64,000 nt of DNA from Bisporella sp. PMI_857. Taxonomy: Eukaryota; Ascomycota; Leotiomycetes; Helotiales; Helotiaceae. Position 1 is the first letter of the stretch. Every line of letters starts with the position of its first letter. Under the pieces are notes generated by a model, which worked only from the letters and a program-made list of their open reading frames with translations, was not told where the DNA came from and ran no database searches. The stretch covers positions 186,001-250,000 of the forward strand of contig JAJSPD010000017.1 of NCBI GenBank assembly GCA_021307315.1. Direction: 5' to 3'. Below are positions 37,037-50,067 of the stretch, in pieces. The translations under genes were made by a program, and so were the position numbers.

Positions 37037-38530
37037 GATTAAGAAACTTGTTTCGACCCTTTAATTTATTTCAATATAAACTGTTGACAGGTAATTGACG
37101 GTGGCTAGGTTGGATAGGCTTTATTCTCCGTAGAATAAGCAGCAAGGAGAAAGCCAGTTTCCAGGAAGTGAAGGACTACCCAAACGAGAGTGAGGTAGGA
37201 AGCCTTGAAGGATGAAATGGAAAATGAATCGCTATGACAAGAGGAAGTAGTCTATATATTCGAAGAGATCACGAGAATCTGAGAGAAAGAGATATCCCGG
37301 ATCAGCTGGCTCCAGATGATATATCTCAGACCCGCCGATGTTTAAGCGGATAAACAAGACAAAACTCCACACTTAAAATAGGAAGAAAGTACAAGACTAT
37401 AAAGCTACACCATATGGACGAGCGTAGCGGCTGAATCGGCCGTGTGCTGCAGATGGCCGTGAGATAGATGTGAACTATAACTTGCTCTGGCAAGCCCACA
37501 GGCTGCTGCAGTCCACCCGGGATACTGCATAAGCTACCGAATCGACCGACTGACCGACCTGGGAATTGAATGGATATCTTCCGCAAGCCTGCGGCGGGTG
37601 CTGCGTGGGTAGCCATGGCACGGCAGACGAGTGACTTATTAATTGGCAGAGATGTCGGAAGTACGAGCCTCTGAGCCTAGAAAATCGCCTCGAAAGCAGA
37701 AGCACTGATAGAAAATCACTTGCCGGGACCCTGTCGCTCATCAGGAAGGACGGTGCGAACTTTGTGGGGCGACATGTGAGGGGAATGTCGCTATCTATGA
37801 ACAGGGCATTGTGCGCTCAAAGATGCTGTGTACAGGTCGAAGTAACTTTTTCTCCCAGCGAACACCGCATTTCAACTCGTACTCAACCGAGATGCATCGA
37901 AAGGCTCACTAGGGACGCAATCGTAGCAAGGCCTAGACGCATTGATATACAATGTGCATATGCAGCAGAGACAAAGAACTTTTTGTCTTTGTGTTCATCT
38001 GATTTCGTCAAGCAATGATCGCTCAGGATAGCAAGCCTTCCGCTTCGGAAGTCGGGCCGCTGTCGCCAGGATCTCCTTCAGGAAAAGCAGCGCCGTTTGC
38101 CTCCTCGTTGTAGAATATGACCAATATACTGCTCAGCAAAACTATTGGGAAGAGAACAGGGCTTTTTGAGCTTTAACACTATCTCTTATCGTAGAATTGA
38201 TGTTGTGCGTATCCGTCGGGCTGCTTTTGCTGCATTGTCGCACAGTCTTTACCAGATTTTGAAGGGAGAGGAAGGGGAAGGGAGGAGGAGAACGACCGCC
38301 GGTTGAGCTGGTGACTGCTGATTGGACAGAAGAATCTTATCTAATCTAGGAATAACCTCAACATTAACTCTAACCATCTTTGCCTGAACAAAATGTCTTT
38401 TCTAAAGGAACACTTTGAAGGATAAACTAACAAGCCATCCTCAACTCCTTGGAACCGTTCAAATTTAAGCTTGCAGAGTATGCAACACCCATGACCCATT
38501 TCACGAGGCCCGATCTGCCCGCCCTGCGTC
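37037..38530. other. Divergent promoter region (GH3 / DUF202 gene)
   Basis: 1.5 kb with small unsupported frames and a short hairpin (TTCCGCTTCGGAA near 38,039). It should contain the two promoters. Confidence 0.5.
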
Positions 38531-39594
38531 ATGGCTGAGACATCCGTCAGCGCTCCCGATGCCATGATATCCAATACTGCCACAGAGGGAGCTCTAGATA
38601 GCCTTACAGATGGGATAGACGCCGCGCCGATTGAAGCTACCGAGCTGTCACAAATTAGAAGCAATTATGCTCTCGTTTCATCGAACTACCAGGGTGGATC
38701 ACACACACCATTGAAGAAGAGTAGCAATATCTTTGAACATATTACTTATAATATCCAAAAGTTCTGGAGGCTACAGGTCAGGGTTGTAGTTCCTCATGAA
38801 AGCTGCAGGGACCATTTGGGTATGGGCAACTCCGATTTGTTTCTCCTCTTCCCAGCATCATGGGTCTTGAACAAGGTGTCATTCAATCCCTAAGCGCAAC
38901 GACTGTTTTGGTTTCGACTACTTATGCTTGCGTGCATGATGTTTTCTGGATTTCTTTACAGAACGTTTCATCACCCATTTGCATGTCAAGTGGATCATTT
39001 CTGCAAATCATCTGGGCTCGAGCTCAACTAATCTCGTGAAGCAAATGTAACAGGCAATCCATATTGCCTTATGCCTTTCTTGTTTATCTTTCTTATGCAA
39101 CAGAATTTCAACTACTGACTCCTCAACAGCTCTCGAGCGAACTTACCTCGCATACCTTAGGACCTCCCTCGCTCTGTCAATGCTTGGGATAATAGTTGCA
39201 CAGCTGTTGTGGGTCATCGAAGGCCCCTCAATGCTAGTCAAGGATATATACTGATATTCTCGCGAATATAGCCGCCTCCAGCACGCTCCAAACCCAAGCG
39301 GAGTCTTTGGCTTCTATGTTCTTGGAAAGCCACTGTCTTGCATATGTCAAGGCGCCGCAATCTATACTTTATTCATTGGCGCTTTCAGGACATGGAGATT
39401 ACAAAACGCCATCGTCAGAGGCAAAGCGATCACAGGCGGATTTGAGATTATCCTGATGGCAGCCGGGATATTCGCTGTAAGTTTCATTGTTATCTTCGCT
39501 GGAGATCTTCCTTTAACAAATCAATCAGGTCCTACTAATGTTCTTCGTGCTCTTGCTTGCGGTGAACATCTCAAAAGAGCATATCTTACATTAA
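38531..39594 (+). CDS. DUF202 (YidH-like) small membrane protein
   Basis: Four exons: 38531-38819, 39130-39208, 39272-39476 and 39529-39594, giving 212 residues. The fungal DUF202 pattern is complete after splicing: RDHLALERTYLAYLRTSLAL, then IVAQLFRLQHAP, GVFGFYVLGKPL, RTWRLQNAIVRGKAITGGFE and the last membrane helix VLLMFFVLLLAVNI. Three membrane segments are visible, after a cytosolic Ser/Ala-rich tail of about 95 residues. An in-frame TGA (39,251-39,253) and the small exons hide the gene from a frame search; the TGA lies in intron 2. Function of the family is unknown; fungal members are often placed in the vacuolar or plasma membrane, but nothing here proves that. Confidence 0.85.
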
Positions 39595-41322
39595 TTATCG
39601 ACTGATGCATAATAGTACAAAACCAATCAATAGAAACGCCAAATTGTTCTCGGCATAACAATATTACTGGCCGGTGATAGCCCGGGCAATATGTCACTAG
39701 AGTTCCATCAATGGCAATGACTGCCGATAAGCCACACGCTCCAACATTTCTCCATCTTGCAGAGGATCACAAGCAATGTATCTGGATACGCAACCAAACC
39801 TGAATTTGTTTGAAGCAGGGATCTCGGATATCGCGTGCTTCTACCGACGTGTCACGGCACTTGGATAATAAGCTTTCTTGTATACCCCGTGAGCCAAAAG
39901 TCAGGACAAATCCTATATAATCCGTCGGTAGTATCATGACTTGTATATTATATTACAATTCCAAGGATCTTCCTGATGCGCTGAAAAGATTCACTACTTC
40001 AAGCCAGATGGCAGAGATTTTGAGACAAGGGACGAAGATTATATTGAATATCATCTCGTCATGAGAGGTGCTTCTTCAATATATTGGTGAAGCTCTCATT
40101 ATCGCCAGATTGCAAGTAAGATCAAGTAAGATTTGGAATAGCGGAGTCCATCTCGAGAGTGCAGGACACACGTAACAAAAACTGACGACTTAGATAGTGA
40201 ACTTGCCTCACGATGTATCTGAATTCATGCTTGTGATGCTGTTTTGGGGTCAATGTTTGCAGTTCACACTCTTACTATCTCACACCCTAGTAGCTGGCTA
40301 AGGAAGTCTTTAAGCGTTCTGATTTATACAGGACATGCTCCATCGCCAGCTCCCTTCTTTATTCCAAGAGAGCAAACTTACTTATTCTATTATGTTACTA
40401 ATTTTACTATCTTGATTCTTTGTGGGTATGTTGTGTTCACGTAGCACTAAATACCCTGATGCGTTTGACCCGCGACCTTGAGCGTATCTCAATAGCTATT
40501 ACAAAATCGCTACATATTTATTCTGAAGCAACAGCTATTGCATGTTTGGTGATACTTTGCTGAGCTGAAGTACTCAGCCATGACAAATCATACTTATGAT
40601 TCTGCATCTCGATGAAGCTATTACTTTGACATAATTCAGCTATTCCAGTTTTTTCTTTTTAAACTTTGAGCCCGCAGGATCTATCAAGACTGGCCTCAGC
40701 GTTTCAAAATGGAAAAACAATAATAGATCACGAGGTTCAGCCTTCTCGCAGCTCAAAGGAGATACCTCGTAAGTAGCCTCGCCCCGACGTGCCGCCGAGG
40801 GCTCGGACGGTCCAGAGAATTTTTGATGGGGTGTCACGTGGCCCGGAAACTTGGCGAAAAGTCGTAGTATATATATAGATATAGATATATAGAAAATAGA
40901 AAATAAAGATTGTGAAACGTCTACAATATCAATATCACGTGATACGTCGCCATCTGATAAAATTTAAGTGGGGTTCCGATGCCATGGCTCATTAGCATTA
41001 TGTTACGACATCGGAAAGAGTGGAGTGGAGGCGAGATAGACACTATGATGGGGTTTGAATAGACGCAACGCCTCTCACACTCTCGCTGTTATATTCAATA
41101 TTCGAGCATATATATAAGATTGAATAGTTTGTTGTGTGCGTGGCAGAGACAAACGAGCTCATCCGCAGATCTCCAGGACGCGAGGACAAATTCCACACAA
41201 CATTTGGAGTTTGGGACGCGGCTGGTTTTCTCAACGCTCTATAGCGTTTGCCCCAGACCATTGTCACCTAACCTAAGCTTTGTATCTACAGTGTTGGCAC
41301 AGCTCGCGCAGCAGATTTCAAG
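39595..41322. other. Intergenic region upstream of the zinc transporter
   Basis: 1.7 kb, AT-rich. Contains an alternating TA/GATA tract near 40,868-40,913 and two CACGTG motifs (about 40,837 and 40,936) within 500 bp of the next gene. No coding sequence recognised. Confidence 0.5.
40868..40913. repeat. TA/GATA-rich low-complexity tract
   Basis: Runs of TATATATATAGATATAGA followed by GAAAATAGAAAATA. It lies about 410-455 bp upstream of the zinc transporter start and between two CACGTG motifs. Confidence 0.6.
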
Positions 41323-43078
41323 ATGACGTGGTCAAAATCTACCCGAATTACCATCATGCTGGCCATTGATGCAGCATTCTTCGTCCTTGAACTGGGAGTT
41401 GGGCTGGCCGTTGGCTCCCTGGCTTTAATGGCAGACGCCTTCCATATGGTTAGACCATTTTAATCGGATTTAATAATTTCGCAATGCTAATGAGTCACAG
41501 TTAAACGATATTATCTCATTGGCAGTGGGACTCTGGGCTGTAAAGGCTGCACAGAAGTCTTCCACGGACAAATACTCCTTTGGCGTCAGTACAATCCTCC
41601 CCGCAAGTCTCAGCTGGGCTAATAACTTGTAGTGGCTGAGAGCAGAAATCCTAGGTGCATTCTTTAATGCTGTGTTCCTGATTGCACTATGCCTTTCTAT
41701 CGTCCTCGAAGCCATTACTCGACTGATCGATCCACCCGAAATAAGCAATCCTATACTCATTCTCATCGTTGGCTCTTTGGGGCTTGCCTCAAATCTTGCA
41801 GGCTTTTTCGTTCTTGGTGGTCATGGCCATTCTCATGGAGCTGCAGAAGAGCACTCTCATGATGAGCTAGGTGCTGCAGAGGAAGGGTATGGCTATCAGC
41901 ATCATAACAATGAGGGCTATATCGCCGATGAGGATGGACATGGTGGAGATGTGTTTCCGGAAGCTGTTATTGCCAAAGCAAAGAAGGTGCAGCAAACTCG
42001 CTTGGCCAAGGCAGATTACGGAACCAGCACCATAAGATCGAAATCGTCGCCGAGAAAACACAGGAGATCGGGTAGCGGGCGTATCACCAACATCGATCAG
42101 ATAAGCATACATCCAGCCAGCTTCAGACAGGACATTATTTCGCTCGGTAGGCCACAACTTGACGGAATTGAAAGCGAAGAAAACACCGCTTCGGAGGGCG
42201 AGAACGACGTGGCAGTAATTGACGAAGATGCTAATGAGACCTCTTCTCTGCTAATCAAGACAAAAGCTCACTCCAGCGGAGCTCATAATGGTGAACATCA
42301 ACATGACCATAGAGACGTGCATAAATCTCATTCTCAAAACACCAGGCACGATTCTTGGCACGTGGAGCATAATCACAATAAACCCAAAAAGGCATCAAAG
42401 GGCGGCCACAGCCATAATCATGGCGATATGGGGATGAATGCCATGATTTTACATGTTATTGGCGATGCCCTTGGAAATGTGGGTGTCATTGTTTCCGCCT
42501 TGATTATCTGGCTCACCAGCTGGGATGGTCGGTTCTACGCTGATCCTGCTGTATCTCTCTTCATCACCCTCATCATCCTTAAATCGACAATTCCTCTTAC
42601 ATCGGCAACGGCAAAGATCCTTCTCCAAGCAACACCCGACCATATCGATGTTAACCACATCAAAGAAGATATACAAAAGCTTCCAGGCGTAGTTAGCTGC
42701 CACCACGTCCATATCTGGCAACTCAGTGATACCCAGCTTGTGGCATCAATGCACATTCAAGTTGCGTTCCCTATCAGTGAAGCTAGCGGCGAGAAATATA
42801 TGGACCTTGCCAAGGCTGCCAGAAAGTGTCTCCATGCATATGGAATCCACAGCGCAACTATACAACCCGAGTTCTGCCTCGATAAAGACCACGATCACAC
42901 CGATAACTCACTGAACTTAGATGGCGTAGTTGGACAACCAATGTGTCGCTTAGATGACGATTGCTTATTAGAGTGTGTGGACGATTGTCAAGGCAAGGGA
43001 TGCTGCACTTCTCCCTCGACGGCAGCAGAGTCGCAGCATTCACATTCCGACCACGACGGTCATGATCACGCTCATTGA
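41323..43078 (+). CDS. zrc1: Vacuolar-type zinc/metal transporter of the CDF family (Zrc1/Cot1-like)
   Basis: Three exons: 41323-41448, 41501-41584 and 41633-43078, giving 551 residues. The second exon uses a slightly unusual donor (GTCAGT) but rejoins FGWLRAEILG in frame. Six membrane segments are visible. The zinc-binding HxxxD pairs lie in TM2 (His41 and Asp45, HMLND) and TM5 (ILHVIGDALGN). The large loop between TM4 and TM5 is His-rich (HGHSHG, HDHRDVHKSH, GGHSHNHGD), as in Zrc1. The C-terminal cytosolic domain has VSCHHVHIWQL, then a Cys cluster (CRLDDDCLLECVDDC) and a His-rich end. It exports cytosolic zinc into the vacuole by proton antiport and protects against zinc excess. Confidence 0.94.
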
Positions 43079-45928
43079 AAAAAAATCATATTTTGTATGT
43101 ACGCTAGGTAGAGTGAGGAGGATGTTTTAATAGAGGTTACTGGGTAGCTCTTTGCACTGGCGTTTAAGGGAACCGCTCCTTTTGGGGGCAATACATGGCT
43201 CTTAGAGTGAGAAGGAGCGCAATTGCATGTAGCTTATTCATAGTGCATAATTCCGACTGGCCATCGAGTGCTCGCCCATATGCAGTTTTCTATGGGGCGC
43301 GAAGTGTGATTGATTGTAGCGGCATTGCAAGTACAAAATAGAAGCCTAGCTGACCCTAACAAAGCCCTCAAGTTTAACGAATAGCCTATAGAATGGTCCC
43401 TACGCAGGAGTTCCCATTATTCGGAAATTCTTGACCTAGAACCCTCAAATCGATGCAAGTAGGGACTTACCGAGCGCTGCCATCGACAGGAAAATGCAAT
43501 AATTATGGGCAGTATCTAACTTAACTGAGCCTTATTATGATGGTACTGTGATGGGTTCGTTGTACATCTTGTAGAATTCGATACGGGATCTTCAACAGAA
43601 AATGATTGGACGGCTCTTTAATCCGAACGGCTATTCTATCCGACTTGTAGAAGCGCTCCCGAGCCATTTCGGACACTGGAATCTGGTATAAAACCCTTTT
43701 GCCTTTCTGCTTCCAATTGTGATTACCCTCTGTTCTCGCCAACTTAAGATGTGGAAGTGAAGATTATGGAAAAGGGCAAGAGTACCTCTTTCCCACCGCG
43801 AATCTCACTAGCCTGTTATCCTTCCTCGTTTGTATGACCAGCTCTTACATTCAAACCTGTACGAGTTCACCAAATTCTCGAAACCCTCCATATCAAAGTG
43901 AATCCTCGCAGTACTGTGCTATTTATCAATAATCCTTAGTGGGTAGCCTTCCATCTCGTCGGGGAGTTGATCAGTGTGAGGGTGTCGGCGGCGCTATACA
44001 TATACATGTTCTAATTTATCCTACTAGTAGGCTCCAGAGCACCAAAATTGCTTTGCTCTATTGAAACCTGGCCCATAAATCAGATAATGCAATACCACCA
44101 ATACGACTTCTACAGTCTCAGATCTTAGGCATCGCCCCAGGCTCCTTTGCGTGGAAATTCGAAGCCATCGTTGGCTGTTCTATTGTTAGGGCTATCGGAT
44201 TCGACCTGGAGCAGACATAAGTGCTACTCGGCCGCCGATGAGAGCTTCAAGAGCAACCCATCTGTGTTTGAGATGCTACCTTCCAAATGATGTGCTCTAG
44301 GTCAGCAATTACCATGTTTAGTTTTAGGACGGGACTGTCATTTATCAGCTAGAGCCAAAAGCTATCGAAGGCGTCATATGAACATTATCGAAAGTGCGAC
44401 GCAGATACCCCATAACGACATAAGATCCCTTTTTCTGGGGGTTTTAAATTCTAAGGCCCTAAAATCGCTGTAAGATGCTTGTCGAACGGGCGACATATTC
44501 TGTAAATGCTGGGTTGAACTGTAAGTTAAAAGGAGTGAAAGAGCTTAACTGATTTTAGAGTACAGGAGTCTTACGTTTGCGTCTCAAAGGGCTTCGCTAG
44601 CTAGTTCCAGGCTCTTGATATGCTGAGAGCGTACTATAGCACATGACCGTAGGCTCTTCAATCAAATGAGGCTAAAAAACGTCACTATGCATACGCTATA
44701 TGCGACGTCATAAGCTTGGAAGCTAAAAAGAGAAGTTTAAATTCAAATGACGTATCAGCAAAAGTTGCAAGAGTTTGAGCAGTTAGCAATGATGCCTGAG
44801 TCATGGCGCACAACTCTAAACAAGAAACAGCTGTCACTTCTGGAAGATAGTGAGCAGTTCAAAGTTGGGGGTAACACTGCTATCCTATTCTTAAACCTAA
44901 GCCTATATGTCATTCCGGTGGACTCTGGCAAGAACTGGCTCAGCCAAACAACGCCTCCCGGGTCAAGTACAGGCACAATATGTTAGCCAAGATGAAGGAA
45001 GCATTTTGAAAGCCAATCTACGCAAAGGGTTGAAATTGTAGTTTGCTTATGTCTCGTCCGTACGATGGGTCCTCGTGATCCACGGATCTGTACGGTAGGC
45101 TGATTGTTACGAAATACCGTGGCGAAACTTCATCCAAATGTAAGATTTTATCCTCTTAACTGCGACAAAAATGTAACCGAGATCGAGATTCTTCGGATTC
45201 TGCTTGGCGCATAAGATGAGATTGGATCTCTGACTATAGGGGCGCATTCGTGGCAGGATGGCGTACCACAAAAAGCGGTTTGTGAGGCGTGAATCAAGGC
45301 AACGTTTATTTTTTGACTAACAAGGTCGCCACACCGGAAATATCTCCTGTTACACGCTCAAATTATATACTATTCGAGGCTTCTCCTACATATCGCTCCA
45401 GTGATAGGAGGGCAGTCCGATGGCCGACCCCTTTACGAAGGTAAACATTTCGCGGAAATGGCACTGATCAGCCATAATGGGCGATTCTTAACGGCAGCGT
45501 GTCCGACACCGCGAAAGTTACAGGCTCAGATGACCACACGAACAGGCAATCTTTTGATGCTCATTCTTGTTAAAAGAAAACCTCTTTCAACACCAGGCAA
45601 TTGGCACAGTCATTCTTCTGCCTTTTTTTGTTTCATAAATTAAGTTTCATATATTCAACATCTGTAGTTGGGGAAACGAAGTTTTAAAACGCTGTGCTAT
45701 GGTCACCAACTTTACTCAAAGCATGCAAGGCTAGTATAGTGCCTATTAGAACGCCATATTCGTCAAATTTCTTGTAGATACAGCATTTCATAGAAAACGG
45801 CATTGTCGGAGCATATAGAATGTGGGAGTTGGTTCTCCAGGCTGAACTCCTCCCTTTAAGGACTGCGAGATTTGTATCCACATTAGAAAACTGTTGGCAT
45901 ACGCCTCACCGATGAGGTGGACCTGCGG
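43079..45928. other. Gene-poor stretch of 2.85 kb
   Basis: No gene recognised. A 79-codon frame at about 44,747-44,986 (basic/glutamine-rich at its start) and one at 45,401-45,643 are the longest open stretches; both lack family resemblance or splice partners that I could find. Possibly relic sequence. Confidence 0.5.
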
Positions 45929-48512
45929 ATGGCGGAACTGCGAGTGATTCTGCAAAACCTTGGGCTCCAAGAGTACTTCGACTGCTTCATCCAAAATGGC
46001 TTTGATTCATGGGACAGCTTTATCGACATCAGTGAAGCAGATTTGACGGTGCTCGACGTGAAATTAGGCCATAGACGGAAGTTGCAGAGAGAGATTGCTC
46101 GTCGCCTAGGTCATCCCGTCAAAGAGCCGCTTACGCAAACGGCAATAGTAAGCACGAACGAAGAATCGAGTAGCGCAGAGAGTATAACAGATCCAAGACG
46201 GCCAAAGAGGAGGTATAGGCGACATCCTCCACGAGATCCTAACGCTCCCACTAGACCGGATACTGCTTATGTAGCGTACGTCAAATTCATGCGCCAGGAT
46301 CCCGAGATAGCAAGCCTTCCCTTTGTCGAGATCGCCAAACTTCTTGGACATCGATGGTCACACCTTTCGAGCACAGTGAAAGGGGTCTGGATCAGAACTG
46401 CCGCAGCAGAAAAACAAGAATATGATTCTGCCCTCGCGAAGTATAATAAAAGCAAAGAATATCAGAGCTTCTGTGAGGCGTCTCAGGAAAATCTACCGAA
46501 CGAAGATCTGAGCCTCTATCTGAGCAGCACGTCGCCAGGAGACTATTTCCCGCCTAGCGAAAGCGATATTCCTTCGCGTATTGATAAAGGCAAGCGGAGA
46601 GAAAGCTCTACGGACTGCTCATTAGGTTCTCACCAGACCGAGTTTGATTTTGCACACCACTGCTCCACTACTTCTGTATGTTGATCTTAGTTATATTACT
46701 CCTCAGATATGTCGTTGACACAAAAGAAATACTAGGCTTCAACAACTGATACAATCGACTCAGCAGAGATTTCGACGCCATATATTAGTAGTTCCCCTGC
46801 AACATCTGTCTGCGGAAGTACTGGCGCTGAGAAAAATGTGCCGCTCATCGAAAGCATCTGGTTAGTGGTATCTCAAGAGCAAGCTACACATCCGAACCAG
46901 TCCGCCACACGCCTCACCCATAATGACCTCCTACCACATACTTTACACTCCTCGACACCATCAAGAAACATTCATGTTCAAACTAGCGAACCTTTCGACC
47001 TCCAGCCTAGGGTAGTTATTCGGACCACACTAGAGATGTTTTTACAGAATATAAATACTGTCTATTGCCTAGTCAATCCCAATGATCTTCGGAGCCACTT
47101 AAATTCTACCCTTGATAAAATTGCTCGGACCTCAAACTTAGTCTCGTCTTTATTATGCATCTGTCTTGCTTTGGGTTGCCAAACTTACCCCAAAGGATCA
47201 ACAGATATGGCTGTTATGTGGTACGAGAAAGGTCGAAAATATCTAGATGGTCATGATTGGTCTATCGATCCGACTATAATGCAGATATTGGCACTAATCA
47301 GCATGTATCATATGTTAGAACGGCCGGCAACCTCGAGTCATTACTTAGGTACAGTTACTTTGACACTTGAAGACATTTACTAATCATGGCAGATGCTGCA
47401 ATGCGCATTGGTGAGCGTAACGGCTTCCATAGGATAGCAGAAAACTTTGATAGACCTGATGACTCCTCGGACCTAGAGTGGCTAGGTATATGGAACACGA
47501 TCCAGACTATGCATCGGTACCTCTCACACCTCAGCCATGGTTTCTTCTTCAAATCTGACTAGAGCTCAGAATTCTGTTCCTCGGACATAGCACAAGAGAT
47601 TCCATGCCGCGGCCCTGGGAAGCCCTGACATGTAATTCAGTAATTCTGCCCCCAATTTTGTTAGCTGTAAACTAATTGCAAAACTAGCAAGAAATTACTT
47701 ATAAACACATCACGGCCCAACCCACAATTGCCTCGTCTGCCTCCAGCGCACTCTCCAATATTCTAGGTAGTGTTCAGCAGCAGCTCGGTCAGAGTAATAG
47801 TATGCCGGTCTGGAGAGGACGTCTTTTCACAAAAGAGCTAGAGGCGTGGTTGCAGCACCTTCCAAGCCATCTATCACTTCCCATAATCTCTAAGACACAA
47901 CGTCTGGATCATTTTGTAATGAGAGACGTCCTCTCTGAAGCTTCTGAAGCCAAAAAAACCGAAATTGTAAGAACATGATCATAAAATTTCAGTTGACCTA
48001 CGACTGATCAACTTAGCTACACCTTCATTCCCTCTATTTCGGCACGATGAGCCTATTAAAGAGCTCATTCCTGCAAGAGCTAGTGACGGCAACTACTTAC
48101 CCGCCTGCTTCTGTAGGAGACGAAATGGAACGTATCTCTTATGAATGGTAAATGTGCTCTTAATAGTAGTCAAAAGCAAGTATATATTAATGCTGCTAGC
48201 TTGGACGCCGCCTTTCAATTAATTGATCTCTGTACCGCCCTCCACAGCACCTCTCCGTTCCCAGTGTATGCCGGGCTTCCACAAATTGTACTCTTCACAT
48301 CATCTCTGACTTGCATACTCGGCATAATCTGGCAACGCCGATTGCTAACTAGCGATAACTCCGCCTCTCGCGACTGGTTGGAGCGGACAAACTACAGTCT
48401 ATTTGTTGCGTTGGACATCTTCAAATACTGTGCCAAGGTCAGTGAGCAATCCCAACGTCACTACCTGGTCCTGCGGCGGATCCTCAGTTGGCTTGAGGGC
48501 GGCGTAGGTTGA
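45929..48512 (+). CDS. SAM domain + HMG box + fungal MHR transcription factor
   Basis: Seven exons: 45929-46675, 46736-47348, 47393-47516, 47570-47639, 47688-47966, 48017-48147 and 48200-48512, giving 758 residues. Residues 4-59 form a sterile alpha motif (LGLQEYFDCF...LGHRRKLQREIARRLG). Residues about 101-175 are an HMG box (PRDPNAPTRPDTAYVAYVKF, FVEIAKLLGHRW, EYDSALAKYNKS). From about residue 340 on comes a fungal MHR-type domain, with the order seen in zinc-cluster factors (FLQNINTVYCLVNP, SSLLCICLALGC, AAMRIGERNGFHR, ELEAWLQHLPSHLSL, AAFQLIDLCTALH). No Cys6 cluster is present, so the HMG box is probably the DNA-binding part. It is presumably nuclear; targets are unknown. Apparent stops at 47,560 and 47,626 fall inside an intron or out of frame. 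A frame beyond 48,512 could extend the C-terminus. Confidence 0.82.
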
Positions 48513-50067
48513 AAGTCGGTCAAAAATTGTGAGCTTTCTTTTGTAAAAAGGGCAGAGGCAGGTCATTCATCCGAATATTTGTTAGCTGGGGCTCTTGTTC
48601 ACCCGCACGATACTGCCGTCACGGTGAGCAGACTGACGATAGAGTGGCAGAAAGAATTAATCACCAAGCTAAAATTGGTGAAGTGAATATACAGCTGGCC
48701 GATACGGTAGAGGCACAAACAGTACGGCTGCTCCATGCAATCGAAGTCATTGAATTCAAATTTTCATAGATAATCGAAACCCTTTTTGCAATGCATTTGC
48801 GGCCTTTGACTACAGGTCAGTAAGGAGCTTCATTTTTATTTGTTGGAAACTCTGTAATCATACATCTTTGTTGAGCTGCACATAAGTGTACATGCAACAA
48901 TATTATCTGATATCTAACTATTCAATAACAGTTTCTGAGCAGAGCTTATAAAATTTTCGGCAGCTTTGTCTCTAAGAAATTGGCGTGAAGCTGTTATGCT
49001 CTATCAGTAAGGCTTATTTTGGTGTGTATTTCAGATGGATTTTGTTAAACCACTATGTGGCCGACATCATGTTAAACTCATGATTTCGCTACGGATTCAA
49101 TTTAGGGGACGATTGGAGGTTTTAAAAAATCCACCAAAAATAAAAGGATTTGAGCCATTTGAAGGTGTGTTAAACGTTTTTGTTAAAAATTCCTCGAATC
49201 TGGGCGTGCGACTGCCTCTCATTCGTTTATCCGGTTTCTGCCTTGTAATTTTGGTCTAAGCAGAGTTTTCAATATCGTGCTACGGCAACAACAATTACAT
49301 ACTACATACTCAATTATTCTCTGAGCTTCAGGAGAATTATCAACCTACTGATGATCCTATGGCTAGTACCACGGAATTTCAGAAATTGGCAACCTGAAAA
49401 TAGTGAGGGAAATCGATTCTTAGCGCCACTTTGCATTGTTCAAGCACCTCTTTCAAGCCCATGAACAGCCTCCTTCGGAATGGTTGGAACCGAGATACGA
49501 GCCCTGCCTGAATATCCTAAATTCACTGCTATGCCTCACTTCAAGTTCTCAGTAAATCTAATTTCAGCCAGTCGCTTAGTAGGCGTGCATTAAACATGCT
49601 GACGCTGAGGTAAGCCCTTGATGCCACCTTTGTGTTTCCTGCTGCAGGATTTAAAGCTAGAGAGAGATCCAGCTTTTCTTTCAGGAATGTCCATTTGATT
49701 TTTTTTTTGGGATTTTTTGATTTTTTTGGTCTTTGTAGCGTTTACTACGGTTGGCTAGCTACTAGCTTTTATTCGTAACTTGATACTCCTTTCACGGCTT
49801 TTCTTTGTCTTTTCGTCACATTCGCTTAAGAGGTACAATATTAGCAGCATCATCGGAGAGTATCGACTCTATTAATTAATACAAAGCGCGGAAGGCTCAT
49901 CTTGTATTTTTGAGTATTCGGGCACTATTTTCGTCTGTTGTAATCTGGTTCAACTGTCAGCACTACGACATTCCCTTTTCATAAAAGCATTTCATTTTTG
50001 GGCTTCCAAGCTTGTTAGGAACCTTTGAGATACCAAAAATCCCACGTCTAGCGCCACATCTTCCAAA
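48513..50067. other. Intergenic region upstream of the flavin monooxygenase
   Basis: 1.55 kb, AT-rich. The first 250 bp still contain open stretches that might be a C-terminal extension of the SAM-HMG gene. Elsewhere no feature is seen; T-runs occur near 49,700. Confidence 0.5.

Noticed and set aside
39251..39253. Nonsense codon in the DUF202 gene
   Set aside because: It lies inside an intron with donor GTGGGT and acceptor TATAG; splicing restores the conserved AQLFRLQHAP.
44747..45643. Relic of a mobile-element recombinase or other known protein
   Set aside because: A few Gln/Lys-rich positions looked suggestive, but no motif could be followed over more than about 30 residues and no terminal repeats were seen.
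47560..47628. In-frame TAG and TGA suggesting that the SAM-HMG gene is a pseudogene
   Set aside because: An intron at 47,517-47,569 with a CTGAC branch site removes the TAG, shifts the reading so the TGA is out of frame, and restores a continuous MHR-type frame.
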